Assembly: GCA_028718605.1 (NCBI GenBank)
Contig: JAQULM010000001.1
Location: 408,785 to 472,784 of the forward strand
Direction: 5' to 3'
DNA length: 64,000 nucleotides
Origin: Patescibacteria group bacterium
GTDB taxonomy: Bacteria; Patescibacteria; ABY1; UBA10025; JAHIVO01
In this document: in pieces, positions 24,913 to 33,114 of the stretch
How the letters are laid out: each line of letters opens with the position of its first letter
How positions within the stretch are numbered: the stretch's first letter is position 1
Notes under the pieces: model-generated
Database searches by the model: none
Told to the model about the DNA's origin: nothing
What the model saw: only the letters and a program-made list of their open reading frames with translations
Program-made: the position numbers and the translations under genes

Positions 24913-26445
24913 TTATTGTACGCGTTTAATAATGCCTTTTCCCGCATCAACGGAAACCTTATCATCATCTTTTAAAACCTTGGTGGCAATTTTCGTGCCA
25001 ATGACGCACGGCACTCCCAATTCCCGTGAAACAATTGCCGCATGGGAGGTAATGCCGCCGGCGTCCGTAATGATCGCCCGCGCCCTGCGCATTGCGGGGA
25101 CCAATTCAGGCGATGTTGCCGGTGAAACAATGATATCGCCAGCATTAAATTTCGGCAAATCACTCGCGTTCCGCAATATTTTTACGTGGCCTTCTGCCTT
25201 TCCGGCGCAGGCGCACATGCCGTGGAGCTCCTGGACCGAGCCCTTCACCTGTAGCGAACGGTTAATCTCGGAAATAATTGCACGTGCTTCCCCGAACGGC
25301 AGCACCTTCCAGCGCATACCGTCAATCCACACAACGGTTTGCTGCGCACGTCTGCGTAGATACGGGCGTGACAATTTTCCGGCGATCGCCGTGTACATTT
25401 CCCAGTGCGATAACGTTTGCGCTTCGGCAAGTGAAATGCCGAGGCGTTTGCTGATTTCAACAACCAACTCATGTACGAGGTACTGGCACCGCACCATCAG
25501 CTTTTTGCGCCAGCGTTTCAGGCCGGCAAGCTCGCGCAACAGTACGAAAAGTGTGCGGTGCTCCGCGTCGACTCCTGCGCGCTTGAACCACACGACCTGC
25601 TGCTGTCGAATGGCCTTATTGGCGGCGATTAAATCACGCCGCTTGCGCTGCAGCAATGTTTTGGATAACTTCAGGTGCCGGAAAAAATCGTCAATAGTTT
25701 CGGCAAACGGCTTTTTCGGGCCGCTATACCCGTACGACAAATATGAAAATCGGCCATGGTACCTCTCCAGCGTGAGTAATAATTCCGGATTCCTGGCCTG
25801 GCAATACCGCACGCACGCATCAACCGATTTCCTCGACGATGCAGGTACGACCTGCCGGAATTTCAAAGCAATCTCAATAAGCTTAATTTCCGTCGTACGG
25901 TTCTCGTTCACGCCCGTCGGCGTGGTGAGCACGGTAAAAATCGTGCCGACGTCATTCGCATACCGTGGCGGCACCGTGCCCTTCAAATACTCGTACAGCG
26001 GGCCTGACAGCAGCGGCTCCTCGAATTCCAGTACTGTGCCGTACGTGCTCGCCGACAGCGTACGGAGCGCCAGCCCAGTCCAGCGTTCATATATGCGCAA
26101 CAGTTCTGCGTCGGTCAATGCGGACAGGTCAGCGCCGGCAACCTGCTGCGAAAAACGTAAAATCAAACGCGCCTGCTGCCGCGTCGTGTGCCACATCCAG
26201 CGGAGAAATCGCGGATCCTTCCGCAGCTTCTGGAGTATCGCCTTTCCTGGCGTGGCAAAGCCGCCCTTCACCACGCATTCGCGGACAGACCGGCCGTGGT
26301 ACACAAGTGCAATCGGGCCTGCGTGCGCGCCAATCCGATTGCACGCCTGCGCCGCGCCGATGTAATACAATGACATGGGGAAATTCGCAGCCGGTTCCTC
26401 GTCGAGCTGCACCCACTGCCGATTTTGCCGCCGAACAATCGCCAT
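24913..26445 (-). CDS. Split dikinase paralogue C: substrate-like domain plus phosphohistidine swivel domain
   Basis: The 510-residue protein has the shared plan: N-terminal helical part with FTVLTTP and a His-x-x-x-Phe-x-Tyr-Leu block, the pre-swivel block LGISLAEAQTLSHWEM, and a swivel domain with GGITSHAAIVSREL (the canonical active-site His). The region before the swivel domain has Cys-Ala-Cys-Ala (MCACAGKAEG) where other copies have a single Cys. It lies 5 nt after the small ATP-grasp-like gene and 4 nt before paralogue B, in a seven-gene run with almost no intergenic DNA. Closest in swivel sequence to paralogue D. Confidence 0.83.
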   Translation of the reverse strand: MAIVRRQNRQWVQLDEEPAANFPMSLYYIGAAQACNRIGAHAGPIALVYHGRSVRECVVKGGFATPGKAILQKLRKDPRFLRWMWHTTRQQARLILRFSQQVAGADLSALTDAELLRIYERWTGLALRTLSASTYGTVLEFEEPLLSGPLYEYLKGTVPPRYANDVGTIFTVLTTPTGVNENRTTEIKLIEIALKFRQVVPASSRKSVDACVRYCQARNPELLLTLERYHGRFSYLSYGYSGPKKPFAETIDDFFRHLKLSKTLLQRKRRDLIAANKAIRQQQVVWFKRAGVDAEHRTLFVLLRELAGLKRWRKKLMVRCQYLVHELVVEISKRLGISLAEAQTLSHWEMYTAIAGKLSRPYLRRRAQQTVVWIDGMRWKVLPFGEARAIISEINRSLQVKGSVQELHGMCACAGKAEGHVKILRNASDLPKFNAGDIIVSPATSPELVPAMRRARAIITDAGGITSHAAIVSRELGVPCVIGTKIATKVLKDDDKVSVDAGKGIIKRVQ

Positions 26446-26450
26446 ACTCC

Positions 26451-27041
26451 CTACGAATACTTTTTTAACAGCAACCTCCCTGCCTCGCGGATACCCTCAA
26501 TGCGGTAAAAAATAAACTTGTCCTGGGTAGTGATGCCCCACTCAAGTATAACATTTTTAAGCGCCAACTTCCGCACTGCCTGCAGTACTGTCGTACGCTG
26601 CCCCGGCGTAAGCGTTGCGCGGTCGCCAACGGTGCTGGCGAGGCGGAGCTTTGCGTCATAATAGTACGCGGCATCTACCTTGCCGTGCCGCATCAGGTCA
26701 ACAACAGCGCCCTTCACTGTTTCGATAACGGCACGGTGCTTTTCAATGAGCAAGGTGCCCGCGCGCTTCCACTTCCACGACGGGTAGACAACGAAAAGTG
26801 CCCTGCCACCAAGCTGCTTTTGGAATTTATCGATCGTCGAAGGCACCTGGTTTTTTGGCAGCCAATTCGTATAGACATTTTTCCATGCGCCCTTGGTAAC
26901 GGCAACGGTACGGATCGTCCAACCAACGTAGTCTTTGATACCGAAAAACTTCTCCAAGTCGCGCGACGTACGGACAAATTCCCACTCCGGGTGGGGCAGT
27001 TTTGCGCGGTCAATGAGTTGGAGGCCATGGAGGATCGTCAT
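26451..27041 (-). CDS. Small degenerate ATP-grasp-like protein of the dikinase cluster
   Basis: A 196-residue protein whose motifs line up in order with the stand-alone ATP-grasp domain at 16126: WTIRTVAVTKG against AVRSSATAEDS, VIETVKGAVVDLMRHGKVDA against VIEAGFGLGEAIVSGMITPD, and ILEWGI...KFIFYR against DIEWAI...KIYITQTR. The N-terminal LPHPEW resembles the PxP segment of ATP-grasp proteins. It is 120 residues shorter and lacks the GGKGANLGEM loop, so ATP use is doubtful; it might be a regulatory or alternate charging subunit. It overlaps the HAD gene by 4 nt (ATGA) and precedes paralogue C by 5 nt. The alignment was made by eye and needs a profile search. Confidence 0.5.
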   Translation of the reverse strand: MTILHGLQLIDRAKLPHPEWEFVRTSRDLEKFFGIKDYVGWTIRTVAVTKGAWKNVYTNWLPKNQVPSTIDKFQKQLGGRALFVVYPSWKWKRAGTLLIEKHRAVIETVKGAVVDLMRHGKVDAAYYYDAKLRLASTVGDRATLTPGQRTTVLQAVRKLALKNVILEWGITTQDKFIFYRIEGIREAGRLLLKKYS

Positions 27042-27661
27042 ATGAGCTGCCGTAATTCGTCAATCTCCCGAAATACGTAGTCCGGTTTTTCTTTCAGCAA
27101 TTCCTGCTCGCGCTTATAGCCCCACGTGACAGCGCCAGTCAGGATTCCCTCCCGCTTCCCAACTTTAACTTCATGCGCGGTGTCGCCGATAAATATCGTT
27201 TCCTGGCGGTTCAGATGGTGCCGCTGGATCGCACTTTCAATAACCCGAGCTTTGTCATGAATATCATAAACGATCTCATTGAAAACGCGCTCGAGGCCAA
27301 ACTTTTTCAATTCCGGAAAAATCGTTTCTTTGATGTCGCCACTGATGACGATCATGTATTTTCCGGCGTGGTGCAATGCACGAATACTATCGATAATGCC
27401 GGGAAAAGGGTTCGCAGGGGGCCGGCGCAGTATTTCCCGATGAAAAATCGCCGACTCCTCCTCGAGCGTCAGGTTGGGCAGGTATTTTTGGTAAAAAAGG
27501 ATATACGGCTGGTCCCATGCTTCACGAAATTCCTCGAGTGAAATCCGCGGGGCTTTGTAGGTATCAAAAACAACCATCGCGACATCATAGACGTTCTGGA
27601 TGTTGTCGCTGATGACCCCCGCCCAGTCGAAAATGATATTCTGAACCTTCGGTACGCTCAT
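27038..27661 (-). CDS. HAD-superfamily protein with DxA nucleophile motif (copy 2)
   Basis: The 207-residue protein is closest in outline to the phosphoglycolate phosphatase/phosphonatase group. Motif I is FDWAGV (nucleophile Asp12; the second Asp is Ala, as in phosphonoacetaldehyde hydrolase, which reads DWAG), motif II VISGD, motif III a Lys in HDKARV, motif IV FIGDTAHEV. A helical cap lies at about 17-85. The Ala for Asp change argues against a plain phosphoester hydrolase, although phosphonatase also needs a cap Lys that I cannot place. It is coupled by ATGA overlaps to paralogue D upstream and the ATP-grasp-like gene downstream. Confidence 0.8.
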   Translation of the reverse strand: MSVPKVQNIIFDWAGVISDNIQNVYDVAMVVFDTYKAPRISLEEFREAWDQPYILFYQKYLPNLTLEEESAIFHREILRRPPANPFPGIIDSIRALHHAGKYMIVISGDIKETIFPELKKFGLERVFNEIVYDIHDKARVIESAIQRHHLNRQETIFIGDTAHEVKVGKREGILTGAVTWGYKREQELLKEKPDYVFREIDELRQLI

Positions 27662-29277
27662 AATTTTTTCACGATCCCTTTTGTCGCATCGACCTCCACC
27701 GTATCACCGTCCTGGAAGACCTTTGTCGCAATTTTCGTGCCGATGACGCAGGGAATTTTTAACTCACGGGACACAATCGCCGCATGCGACGTGACGCCTC
27801 CCTGCTCCGTGACAATCGCCGCGGCTTTTTTCATTGCCGGCACGATGTCGGGGTCAGTAGCGATTGAAACAAGAATGTCCCCTTTCTGCATCTTTGCCAT
27901 GTCTTTTGGCCGTATGATAATTCGTACAACGCCGGTTGCCCTGCCGACGCAACCGACCTGGCCGGAAATTTCACGCACGCCGGTAGCTACGGAACGAGTT
28001 GCAGTCCGCGCGAGGCGTTGCGCCTTGGCACCACTAAAAACCCCCTCGGAGCCACGTTCGTAATAATACACGGCAAGCGCTGGGCGCTTGCGCAACGCTG
28101 CACGGTTCAACCTCCCGCGCATGAGTGCGGCGTGCACCTCGTCGCGCAGCATGAAACGCACCTCTCGTAATGAAAGCTTCAGCCGCCGCGCGATTTCCTG
28201 CACCACCGGCTGCATCCGGTAAATGGCGTAGATCTGGGCATAGCGCCGGTAAATCTTGGTTACCATGAAATCGCCCCACTCGCTGAACACCGAGCGCCAC
28301 GGATTGCGGATTTTGAGCTTCCGCACCAGCGCGGCTTGTTTTATTTTTTGGTTGTTAAATTCCGTCCGTATCCGCGCCAGCTCGCGGCTGGGATTCACGC
28401 CCGTGCCGATCAGCTTTACGAGCTCTTTGAGGTAATGCTCGAATGTATACACCCCTTCCTTGCCGATCCACATGAACTTCACGTAGAAATACCGGCGGTA
28501 GTGCTGCTCGATGCGCTTCAGGATCGATGGCTTGATAATATCTTTAATTCGTTCCGCGCGCTCTTCGAGCAGCCGTTCGTACTCCGGCGTGTGGGTTTTG
28601 AAGCCGTACGGCGCCGCGTCCTGCTCAAGGAATGATTTATACAAATTGCGGAACACGCGTTGCTGTTTCCGGTCGCGGCAGATGCCTGCGGCCAGTCCCA
28701 GGAATTGCTCCCGTTCAATCTGTATCAGCGATTTTAAGCGCGGCTGCGTTAAAATGACGAGGCACTCATTGACTTTTTTTTCAGGGACGAGCCTACGCAA
28801 ATACCCCTTGAGCCGGTTTGTCAGGTTGTCGTGGAACATGTCGGCTGCAACGGGAATCCAGCCCCACTGGTAGTACTGCGTGTGCACTGCGTCATGGCGC
28901 CGGTACCAATCCCACAGCTGGCGGTTGGAAAGGCGCTCGAGGTGGTCTTCGGGAATTGTGCCTGCGAACCTACGCAGTGTATCAGACCATCGGACGATGC
29001 CGCGGTTCACCTGACGGGCGAAGGACGGATTGCTGACGATGCGCTCGGCAATATGCTCACCAACGCGGTTCGAATCCTCCTCGCCATAATAAAACCACAG
29101 GTGGTACCCCCGGAACACCGCGAGCAATTTTTTATACCGGGCACCAGCCGGGTGTGCAAATTCGTTGACAAAGCAGGACTGCCAGATCTGCGCGAAGAAC
29201 GGGTCCATGTCCGGGATGTCCTCGGCAAGTATCCACGGGTCTGTATCCGCAAGGTAATTGAGCCGCTTTTTTGCCAT
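27658..29277 (-). CDS. Split dikinase paralogue D: substrate-like domain plus phosphohistidine swivel domain
   Basis: The first gene of the seven-gene operon. The start at 29277 (539 residues) is chosen over 29307 because the truncated copy at 30050 begins at the equivalent codon (both read D-T-D-P-W at about residues 11-15). A helical N-terminal domain with WSDTLRRF, then the LTQP and EQHYRRYFYV blocks, then LKLSLREVRFMLRDEV, is followed by the swivel domain. The active site is GGVTSHAAIVSREL, about 42 residues from the end. There is neither ATP-grasp domain nor TIM barrel. A TATACT box lies 13 nt upstream. Confidence 0.85.
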   Translation of the reverse strand: MAKKRLNYLADTDPWILAEDIPDMDPFFAQIWQSCFVNEFAHPAGARYKKLLAVFRGYHLWFYYGEEDSNRVGEHIAERIVSNPSFARQVNRGIVRWSDTLRRFAGTIPEDHLERLSNRQLWDWYRRHDAVHTQYYQWGWIPVAADMFHDNLTNRLKGYLRRLVPEKKVNECLVILTQPRLKSLIQIEREQFLGLAAGICRDRKQQRVFRNLYKSFLEQDAAPYGFKTHTPEYERLLEERAERIKDIIKPSILKRIEQHYRRYFYVKFMWIGKEGVYTFEHYLKELVKLIGTGVNPSRELARIRTEFNNQKIKQAALVRKLKIRNPWRSVFSEWGDFMVTKIYRRYAQIYAIYRMQPVVQEIARRLKLSLREVRFMLRDEVHAALMRGRLNRAALRKRPALAVYYYERGSEGVFSGAKAQRLARTATRSVATGVREISGQVGCVGRATGVVRIIIRPKDMAKMQKGDILVSIATDPDIVPAMKKAAAIVTEQGGVTSHAAIVSRELKIPCVIGTKIATKVFQDGDTVEVDATKGIVKKL

Positions 29278-29289
29278 AGTATTAGCGTA

Positions 29290-29295
29290 AGTATA
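29290..29295 (-). promoter_or_regulatory. -10 box of the dikinase operon
   Basis: On the minus strand TATACT ends 13 nt before the ATG at 29277. The truncated copy at 30316 has the same hexamer at the same distance (30329-30334), so it was duplicated together with the gene. No good -35 is seen (TTTGCA 19 nt upstream). The leader would be only a few bases. Confidence 0.4.
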
Positions 29296-29400
29296 CCTAT
29301 TTTTCAATCACTTCTGCAAATAAAAATCCACCCAAAAACCTTCGATAGATATCCATTGAAACCATACCCGGATTATGCCGCCGTTTGAAAAATGGTACCC

Positions 29401-29428
29401 TTGACTGAACCATATATTTCGGTATATT
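29401..29428 (+). promoter_or_regulatory. Promoter for the gene at 29485
   Basis: TTGACT (29401-29406), 16-nt spacer, TATATT (29423-29428). Confidence 0.6.
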
Positions 29429-29484
29429 CAAGCTACAAACAGCTCATTGGCAAAAGGGGGGCCAAGAAAACCGGGAGGTATTGT

Positions 29485-29940
29485 ATGGAGTACTATCTGT
29501 ATGTGGATTTAGAACAAGCGTACTGGGAAATCACCTTTGCATTCGGTGAAAACCAACAACCGAGTACTGTCTGGCCACTTCTACTGGGCAAATGTATACC
29601 CAAAAACGCGAAGCAAGTTGCCTGTGATGGCGGTCAGTCATATTTTGACTTCGTGTATGAGACCGAAAGGGTAGTCCTGTGTTTTTGGGAGGCAGGCGAG
29701 TTTATCATTTTCCTCCGCCATCTGAAGGGGGACGATAAGGCGTACGTCACTTTCATACGCGAACTAAAAGACCCCGGCCTAGCAGAGCAGTACGCAAGCC
29801 AGGCAACGGACCTTTTCAAGCCCATGCTCCAAATGACGGCTTCACGGCAGCTCGAAATGCTGGCAGATGACCCGATAATTAGTTTGCTGCGGGAAGCGTA
29901 CATTCTCTCCTCTCTTCCAGTCTCAACATCAACTCAATGA
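29485..29940 (+). CDS. Unknown soluble protein, 151 residues
   Basis: The ATG at 29485 has GGGAGG 7 nt before it; the frame opens further upstream at 29392 but without a ribosome site and in front of the promoter -10. The acidic product has an alternating beta-like N-terminal half with many aromatic residues (YYLYVDLEQAYW, FDFVYETERVVLCFW) and a helical C-terminal half. There is no signal peptide, membrane helix or recognised motif. It is the only plus-strand gene inside the dikinase cluster, inserted between the operon of paralogue D and the truncated copy, with its own promoter and terminator. Confidence 0.65.
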   Translation: MEYYLYVDLEQAYWEITFAFGENQQPSTVWPLLLGKCIPKNAKQVACDGGQSYFDFVYETERVVLCFWEAGEFIIFLRHLKGDDKAYVTFIRELKDPGLAEQYASQATDLFKPMLQMTASRQLEMLADDPIISLLREAYILSSLPVSTSTQ

Positions 29941-29950
29941 AACTGATGCC

Positions 29951-29978
29951 AAACCGCCTGGGTTCCCTGGGCGGTTTT
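29951..29978. terminator. Terminator after the gene at 29485
   Basis: Perfect 8-bp stem AAACCGCC / GGCGGTTT with a loop of about 11 nt; T-run on the plus side and A-run on the other, so it may work both ways. Confidence 0.75.
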
Positions 29979-30049
29979 CAATTGTGGGGGCCGGGCAACG
30001 AATGGAGTGGGTGCTGCAGCACGCTTCCATAAATCACCAACGTGGAAAA

Positions 30050-30316
30050 TTAAAACCTCCTGTAAACTTTAAAAGGATTCTGTGAAGCAATATGCTCGCC
30101 AACGCGGTTTGAATCCTCGTGGCCATAATAAAACCACAGGTGATACCCACGGAATATCGATACCAACTTTTGATACCGAACGCCTGACGGTTTAATAAAC
30201 TCATTCACGAAGCAGGACTGCCAGACCTGCGCAAAAAACGGGTCCATATCCGGGATGTCCTCGGCAAGCATCCACGGGTCTGTATCATGCAGGTATTTCA
30301 ATGGCTTTTGAGGCAT
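30050..30316 (-). pseudogene. Truncated copy of the dikinase paralogue D N-terminus
   Basis: The first 78 or so of 88 residues are highly similar to the start of paralogue D, including the shared DIPDMDPFFAQ and FRGYHLWFYYG blocks. Similarity ends at GEHIAS and the frame then runs ten unrelated residues to a stop. The upstream region with its TATACT box is duplicated too. The rest of the substrate domain and the swivel domain are absent, so it is most likely a remnant left by recombination or gene loss; a functional small protein cannot be excluded. Confidence 0.75.
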
Positions 30317-30397
30317 AGAATTACCGTTAGTATACTCGGTTTAACTGCACATTCGCAAATCAAAAACAGCCCCTAAAAAGGCCTTCCGCTGAAATAA

Positions 30398-31927
30398 TTA
30401 CTTAATCCTGCGGACGATCCCCTCATTGGCATTCACCTCAACCCGATCGCCGTCTTTGAATATGTCGGTCGCCACCTTTGTACCAATAACGCAGGGGATA
30501 TCAAACTCGCGGGACACAACAGCGGCATGGCTGCAGATGCCACCCTCATTGGTAACAATCGCCCCTGCTTTCCTGCACGCGGTAATAATCTCTGGCCTGG
30601 TCTGGCCCGCGACGAGGATGTCACCCTTTTTCATCTCGTCAATTTGTGGGGCGAGCGGCTTGTCGTACGTGATAACCTTCACGCGACCGACTGTCCTGCC
30701 CGGCGAACCAATTTCCCCATGCACCTCGCCGGTTCTTTCAACGCGCGAGTGCTCGCGGACGTACCGAACCAAGTTGCGGGCTTTCAAGCCGGTGTATAGT
30801 TCCAGCTTGAAATTGTGCAGCCAGAGTACGTACAGCGTTTTCCGTTTGCGGAGATCGGCGGCTGGCAATTGCTTACCGTGGATGAGGCAATCAACAATCT
30901 CTGTGGTAAGGCAGAACTGGGAGAGCTCCGGATTGATCTTCGACCGGCGCGCAGCCTCGTGGTACAGGCGCATGCCAAAGTGCATTCCCTGTGTCCAGCA
31001 AAACCGGATGCAGAAGCGGGTGTACGCGTACTCCTGGAGCATCGCAACCAACCGTCGGTAGGTTGGACTCACCCGGTACTGCGCCAGTAAACGTTTATTT
31101 TCACGAATTACCGTGCGCTGGCGCGACTCCAGCTCATGGAGTTTGGATTTCAACTCACGTGGCTGCTGGTGGAGCATGGTTTGGAGATTTCGGACACAGT
31201 CGAGCACGGTGTACGGCTGGAGGTTGCTGTCCGCGGTGAGCCATTCGTACTGCTGCTGGTGCACTGCAATTTTCTGGAATAGGCCCGGGTACTTCTTTTT
31301 AATCACCGCTGCGGCGCGCTGCGGACCAATGTCTTTTAATTTTTTAATAAAAGCACCATGCTTTTGCGCCTCCAGCACAATTCGTATCCACTCAATTTCT
31401 TCTTGCTCGAATTCGAACCGCTTCACCGGCCGGACGAGCGAGCGGAGCACATCCTCACGCTTCACGGTGTTTGAAACCTTCCCGGCCAAGTACTGGCGCA
31501 GCTCCTGCTCGACGCCGATCGTGTACCAGTTGACCGAGGTCTGGAACCGGCCGTAGACATTTATCAACGTTTTCAAGTATCGCTGCGCGAACAAACCAAG
31601 CTGACGAGTCGGTACGTTTGCGACGTCCAACTTTTTCAATTCGCTAATCTCACGGTACATCCGCCGCAGGACGCGCCACGTTTCAACGAGATCGGCCCTG
31701 ACGAACGGTGGATTGGTCAGGTTGCGGTAGCCGACTGTCGCGATGCGTGGCAGGTCCGCCTCGTCCATGAACGCCTGGATCTTGTTCCGCTCAGAAAGAA
31801 AAATGAAGTCGCGCGACCCGAAGCCGTGGATCTTTTGGTTCCACAGAGTATTGCCCCAGGCAGCGATCTCCGTGCGGAGCATGTAGTTTCGTACCTCGAA
31901 CATCCGTTTGTACCGTTGTGCTGCCAT
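30398..31927 (-). CDS. Split dikinase paralogue E: substrate-like domain plus phosphohistidine swivel domain
   Basis: The 509-residue protein has the same two-part plan. N-terminal part: helices with LVRPVKRFEFEQEEIEWI and HQQQYEWLTAD blocks, a long coiled stretch (LKSKLHELESRQRT) and the pre-swivel block INPELSQFCLTTEIV. Swivel domain: GGICSHAAVVSREF, with the His preserved. The linker at the start of the swivel domain has EIGSPGRTVGRV where other copies have a GT-x-x-x-GTARG type sequence. Its ATG shares one base with the stop of the histidine phosphatase gene upstream (TAATG), so the two are coupled. Confidence 0.82.
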   Translation of the reverse strand: MAAQRYKRMFEVRNYMLRTEIAAWGNTLWNQKIHGFGSRDFIFLSERNKIQAFMDEADLPRIATVGYRNLTNPPFVRADLVETWRVLRRMYREISELKKLDVANVPTRQLGLFAQRYLKTLINVYGRFQTSVNWYTIGVEQELRQYLAGKVSNTVKREDVLRSLVRPVKRFEFEQEEIEWIRIVLEAQKHGAFIKKLKDIGPQRAAAVIKKKYPGLFQKIAVHQQQYEWLTADSNLQPYTVLDCVRNLQTMLHQQPRELKSKLHELESRQRTVIRENKRLLAQYRVSPTYRRLVAMLQEYAYTRFCIRFCWTQGMHFGMRLYHEAARRSKINPELSQFCLTTEIVDCLIHGKQLPAADLRKRKTLYVLWLHNFKLELYTGLKARNLVRYVREHSRVERTGEVHGEIGSPGRTVGRVKVITYDKPLAPQIDEMKKGDILVAGQTRPEIITACRKAGAIVTNEGGICSHAAVVSREFDIPCVIGTKVATDIFKDGDRVEVNANEGIVRRIK

Positions 31928-32811
31928 TACGGAGCCTCCTCATACCGATGCGCCTCTATGTACGCCTGGCTTAGACGTTTAAGTTCCTCCATATCGATGC
32001 GCCACTTCAAGCCCTTCAGGCGCTCGATATCTCCGAACCGAGGCACGACGGTTTTCTCACCCTTCTGGTCAATCGTGACGTCCAGCTCGACGAACTCAAC
32101 GGGTTTGAACGATCCGCCGATCTCCTCTACGCCCTGGAACCCCCGGCGCTCCTCGCCCGTCTCGGGGTCCTCGATAATCAGACACTTACTCAGGAAGCAG
32201 GTGAGGGGCGTATTGTGAGATACGTCCACGAGCACTGCCCGAGAACCGCTCTTGAGGTGATCAGCCATCCGTATCTGCGTATCGACAAAGTGCCCGATAT
32301 TACTCGCTGCCTCTTCCGTATACACGGGATCCTGCAGCGCCTTGTTGCACAGGAAATCCTCGGCTTCCTGCATAGCCCGCAGTTGCACGTCTGGCGCCAA
32401 CGAATCAAACTGCGGGTAGTGTTCCTCGAGGTACTGCTTACCATACTTTACCCACCCGCCCTCCGGGAAACTCCGTATTGAAGAGTAATCAAGCTCTTTC
32501 CGCTGGCGTGGGTCGAGCTTGATGAACGTTTCATCGGAGGCACTCCCCACAATGTTATCGCGCGTCCGGTCTGCGCGCTGCTGTCCGCTCGCATACCCCT
32601 TGAGCCCAGACTGCTCTGTGGCAGTGAACGAACGACCGTAGTCCTTTGTGGACTGTTCACCGCGAGGGCTCAGCAAACCGTACATCTGACCTGGTTCTTT
32701 ATCACCATGCCTTCCGAGCCTGATTATCAGCTGCACGTCACGACCACGCTCCCTCGCCTCGCGATCAGGAGAGCTATTCATCCCGTATTCTATTGGTCCT
32801 CGTTCAACCAT
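31927..32811 (-). CDS. Histidine phosphatase family protein coupled to a dikinase paralogue
   Basis: The 294-residue protein has the full catalytic set: LGRHGDKE near residue 33 (nucleophile His), LSPRGEQ, SGQQRADRTRD (Arg block) and VDVSHNTPL near residue 199 (second His). An acidic insertion lies between the Arg block and the last motif. No signal peptide; cytosolic. The stop codon overlaps the start of paralogue E (TAATG), the strongest direct link between phosphatases and swivel proteins here. Phosphatase activity is likely; the substrate is unknown and may be whatever the neighbouring dikinase phosphorylates, or its phospho-His. Confidence 0.82.
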   Translation of the reverse strand: MVERGPIEYGMNSSPDREARERGRDVQLIIRLGRHGDKEPGQMYGLLSPRGEQSTKDYGRSFTATEQSGLKGYASGQQRADRTRDNIVGSASDETFIKLDPRQRKELDYSSIRSFPEGGWVKYGKQYLEEHYPQFDSLAPDVQLRAMQEAEDFLCNKALQDPVYTEEAASNIGHFVDTQIRMADHLKSGSRAVLVDVSHNTPLTCFLSKCLIIEDPETGEERRGFQGVEEIGGSFKPVEFVELDVTIDQKGEKTVVPRFGDIERLKGLKWRIDMEELKRLSQAYIEAHRYEEAP

Positions 32812-32858
32812 ACAAATGATCTCCCTATTCCCTTATTATACTTTCTCGCTCTTTCCGT

Positions 32859-33104
32859 TCAATACTGGCGAGGTACCGCCCGATGACAGGGAAAAATCTG
32901 CGGTTGTACTTCCGCGTAACTGACAGTGAGAGCGTACCGGCGGCAGCGGCGCACGATAAAGCGTCCTAACGGCGTGGTTATCGCCCAACACTCGTTGATT
33001 AGTCCGGTGGGAATGTACCGGTACGATCGAACGCGGCCAAGGCCGTAGCGCACCGCGACCGTGTTGAGGAAGGATTGTGCAGACCGTGCTATGTGAAATG
33101 GCAT
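32859..33104 (-). pseudogene. Truncated N-lobe of an aminoglycoside-phosphotransferase/homoserine-kinase-like protein
   Basis: The 81-residue reading frame has a sequence typical of the APH-family N-lobe: a helix AQSFLNTVAVRYGLG, then a strand pair with GLINECWAITTPLGRFIVRR, where the family usually has G-x-x-N-x-x-x-x-V-x-T-x-x-G-x-x-V-L-R. It then loses similarity and stops. The C-lobe with the catalytic HGD block is missing, and 250 bases of the neighbouring reading frames do not continue it. It lies between paralogue F and the histidine phosphatase, same strand, 10 nt after the stop of paralogue F. Probably a remnant of another phosphotransferase. Confidence 0.45.
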
Positions 33105-33114
33105 ACACGGGTAT

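Noticed and set aside
32836..33108. Alternative 90-codon frame over the APH-like remnant
   Set aside because: Only the other minus-strand frame has the family-like N-lobe sequence; this one is a shadow.
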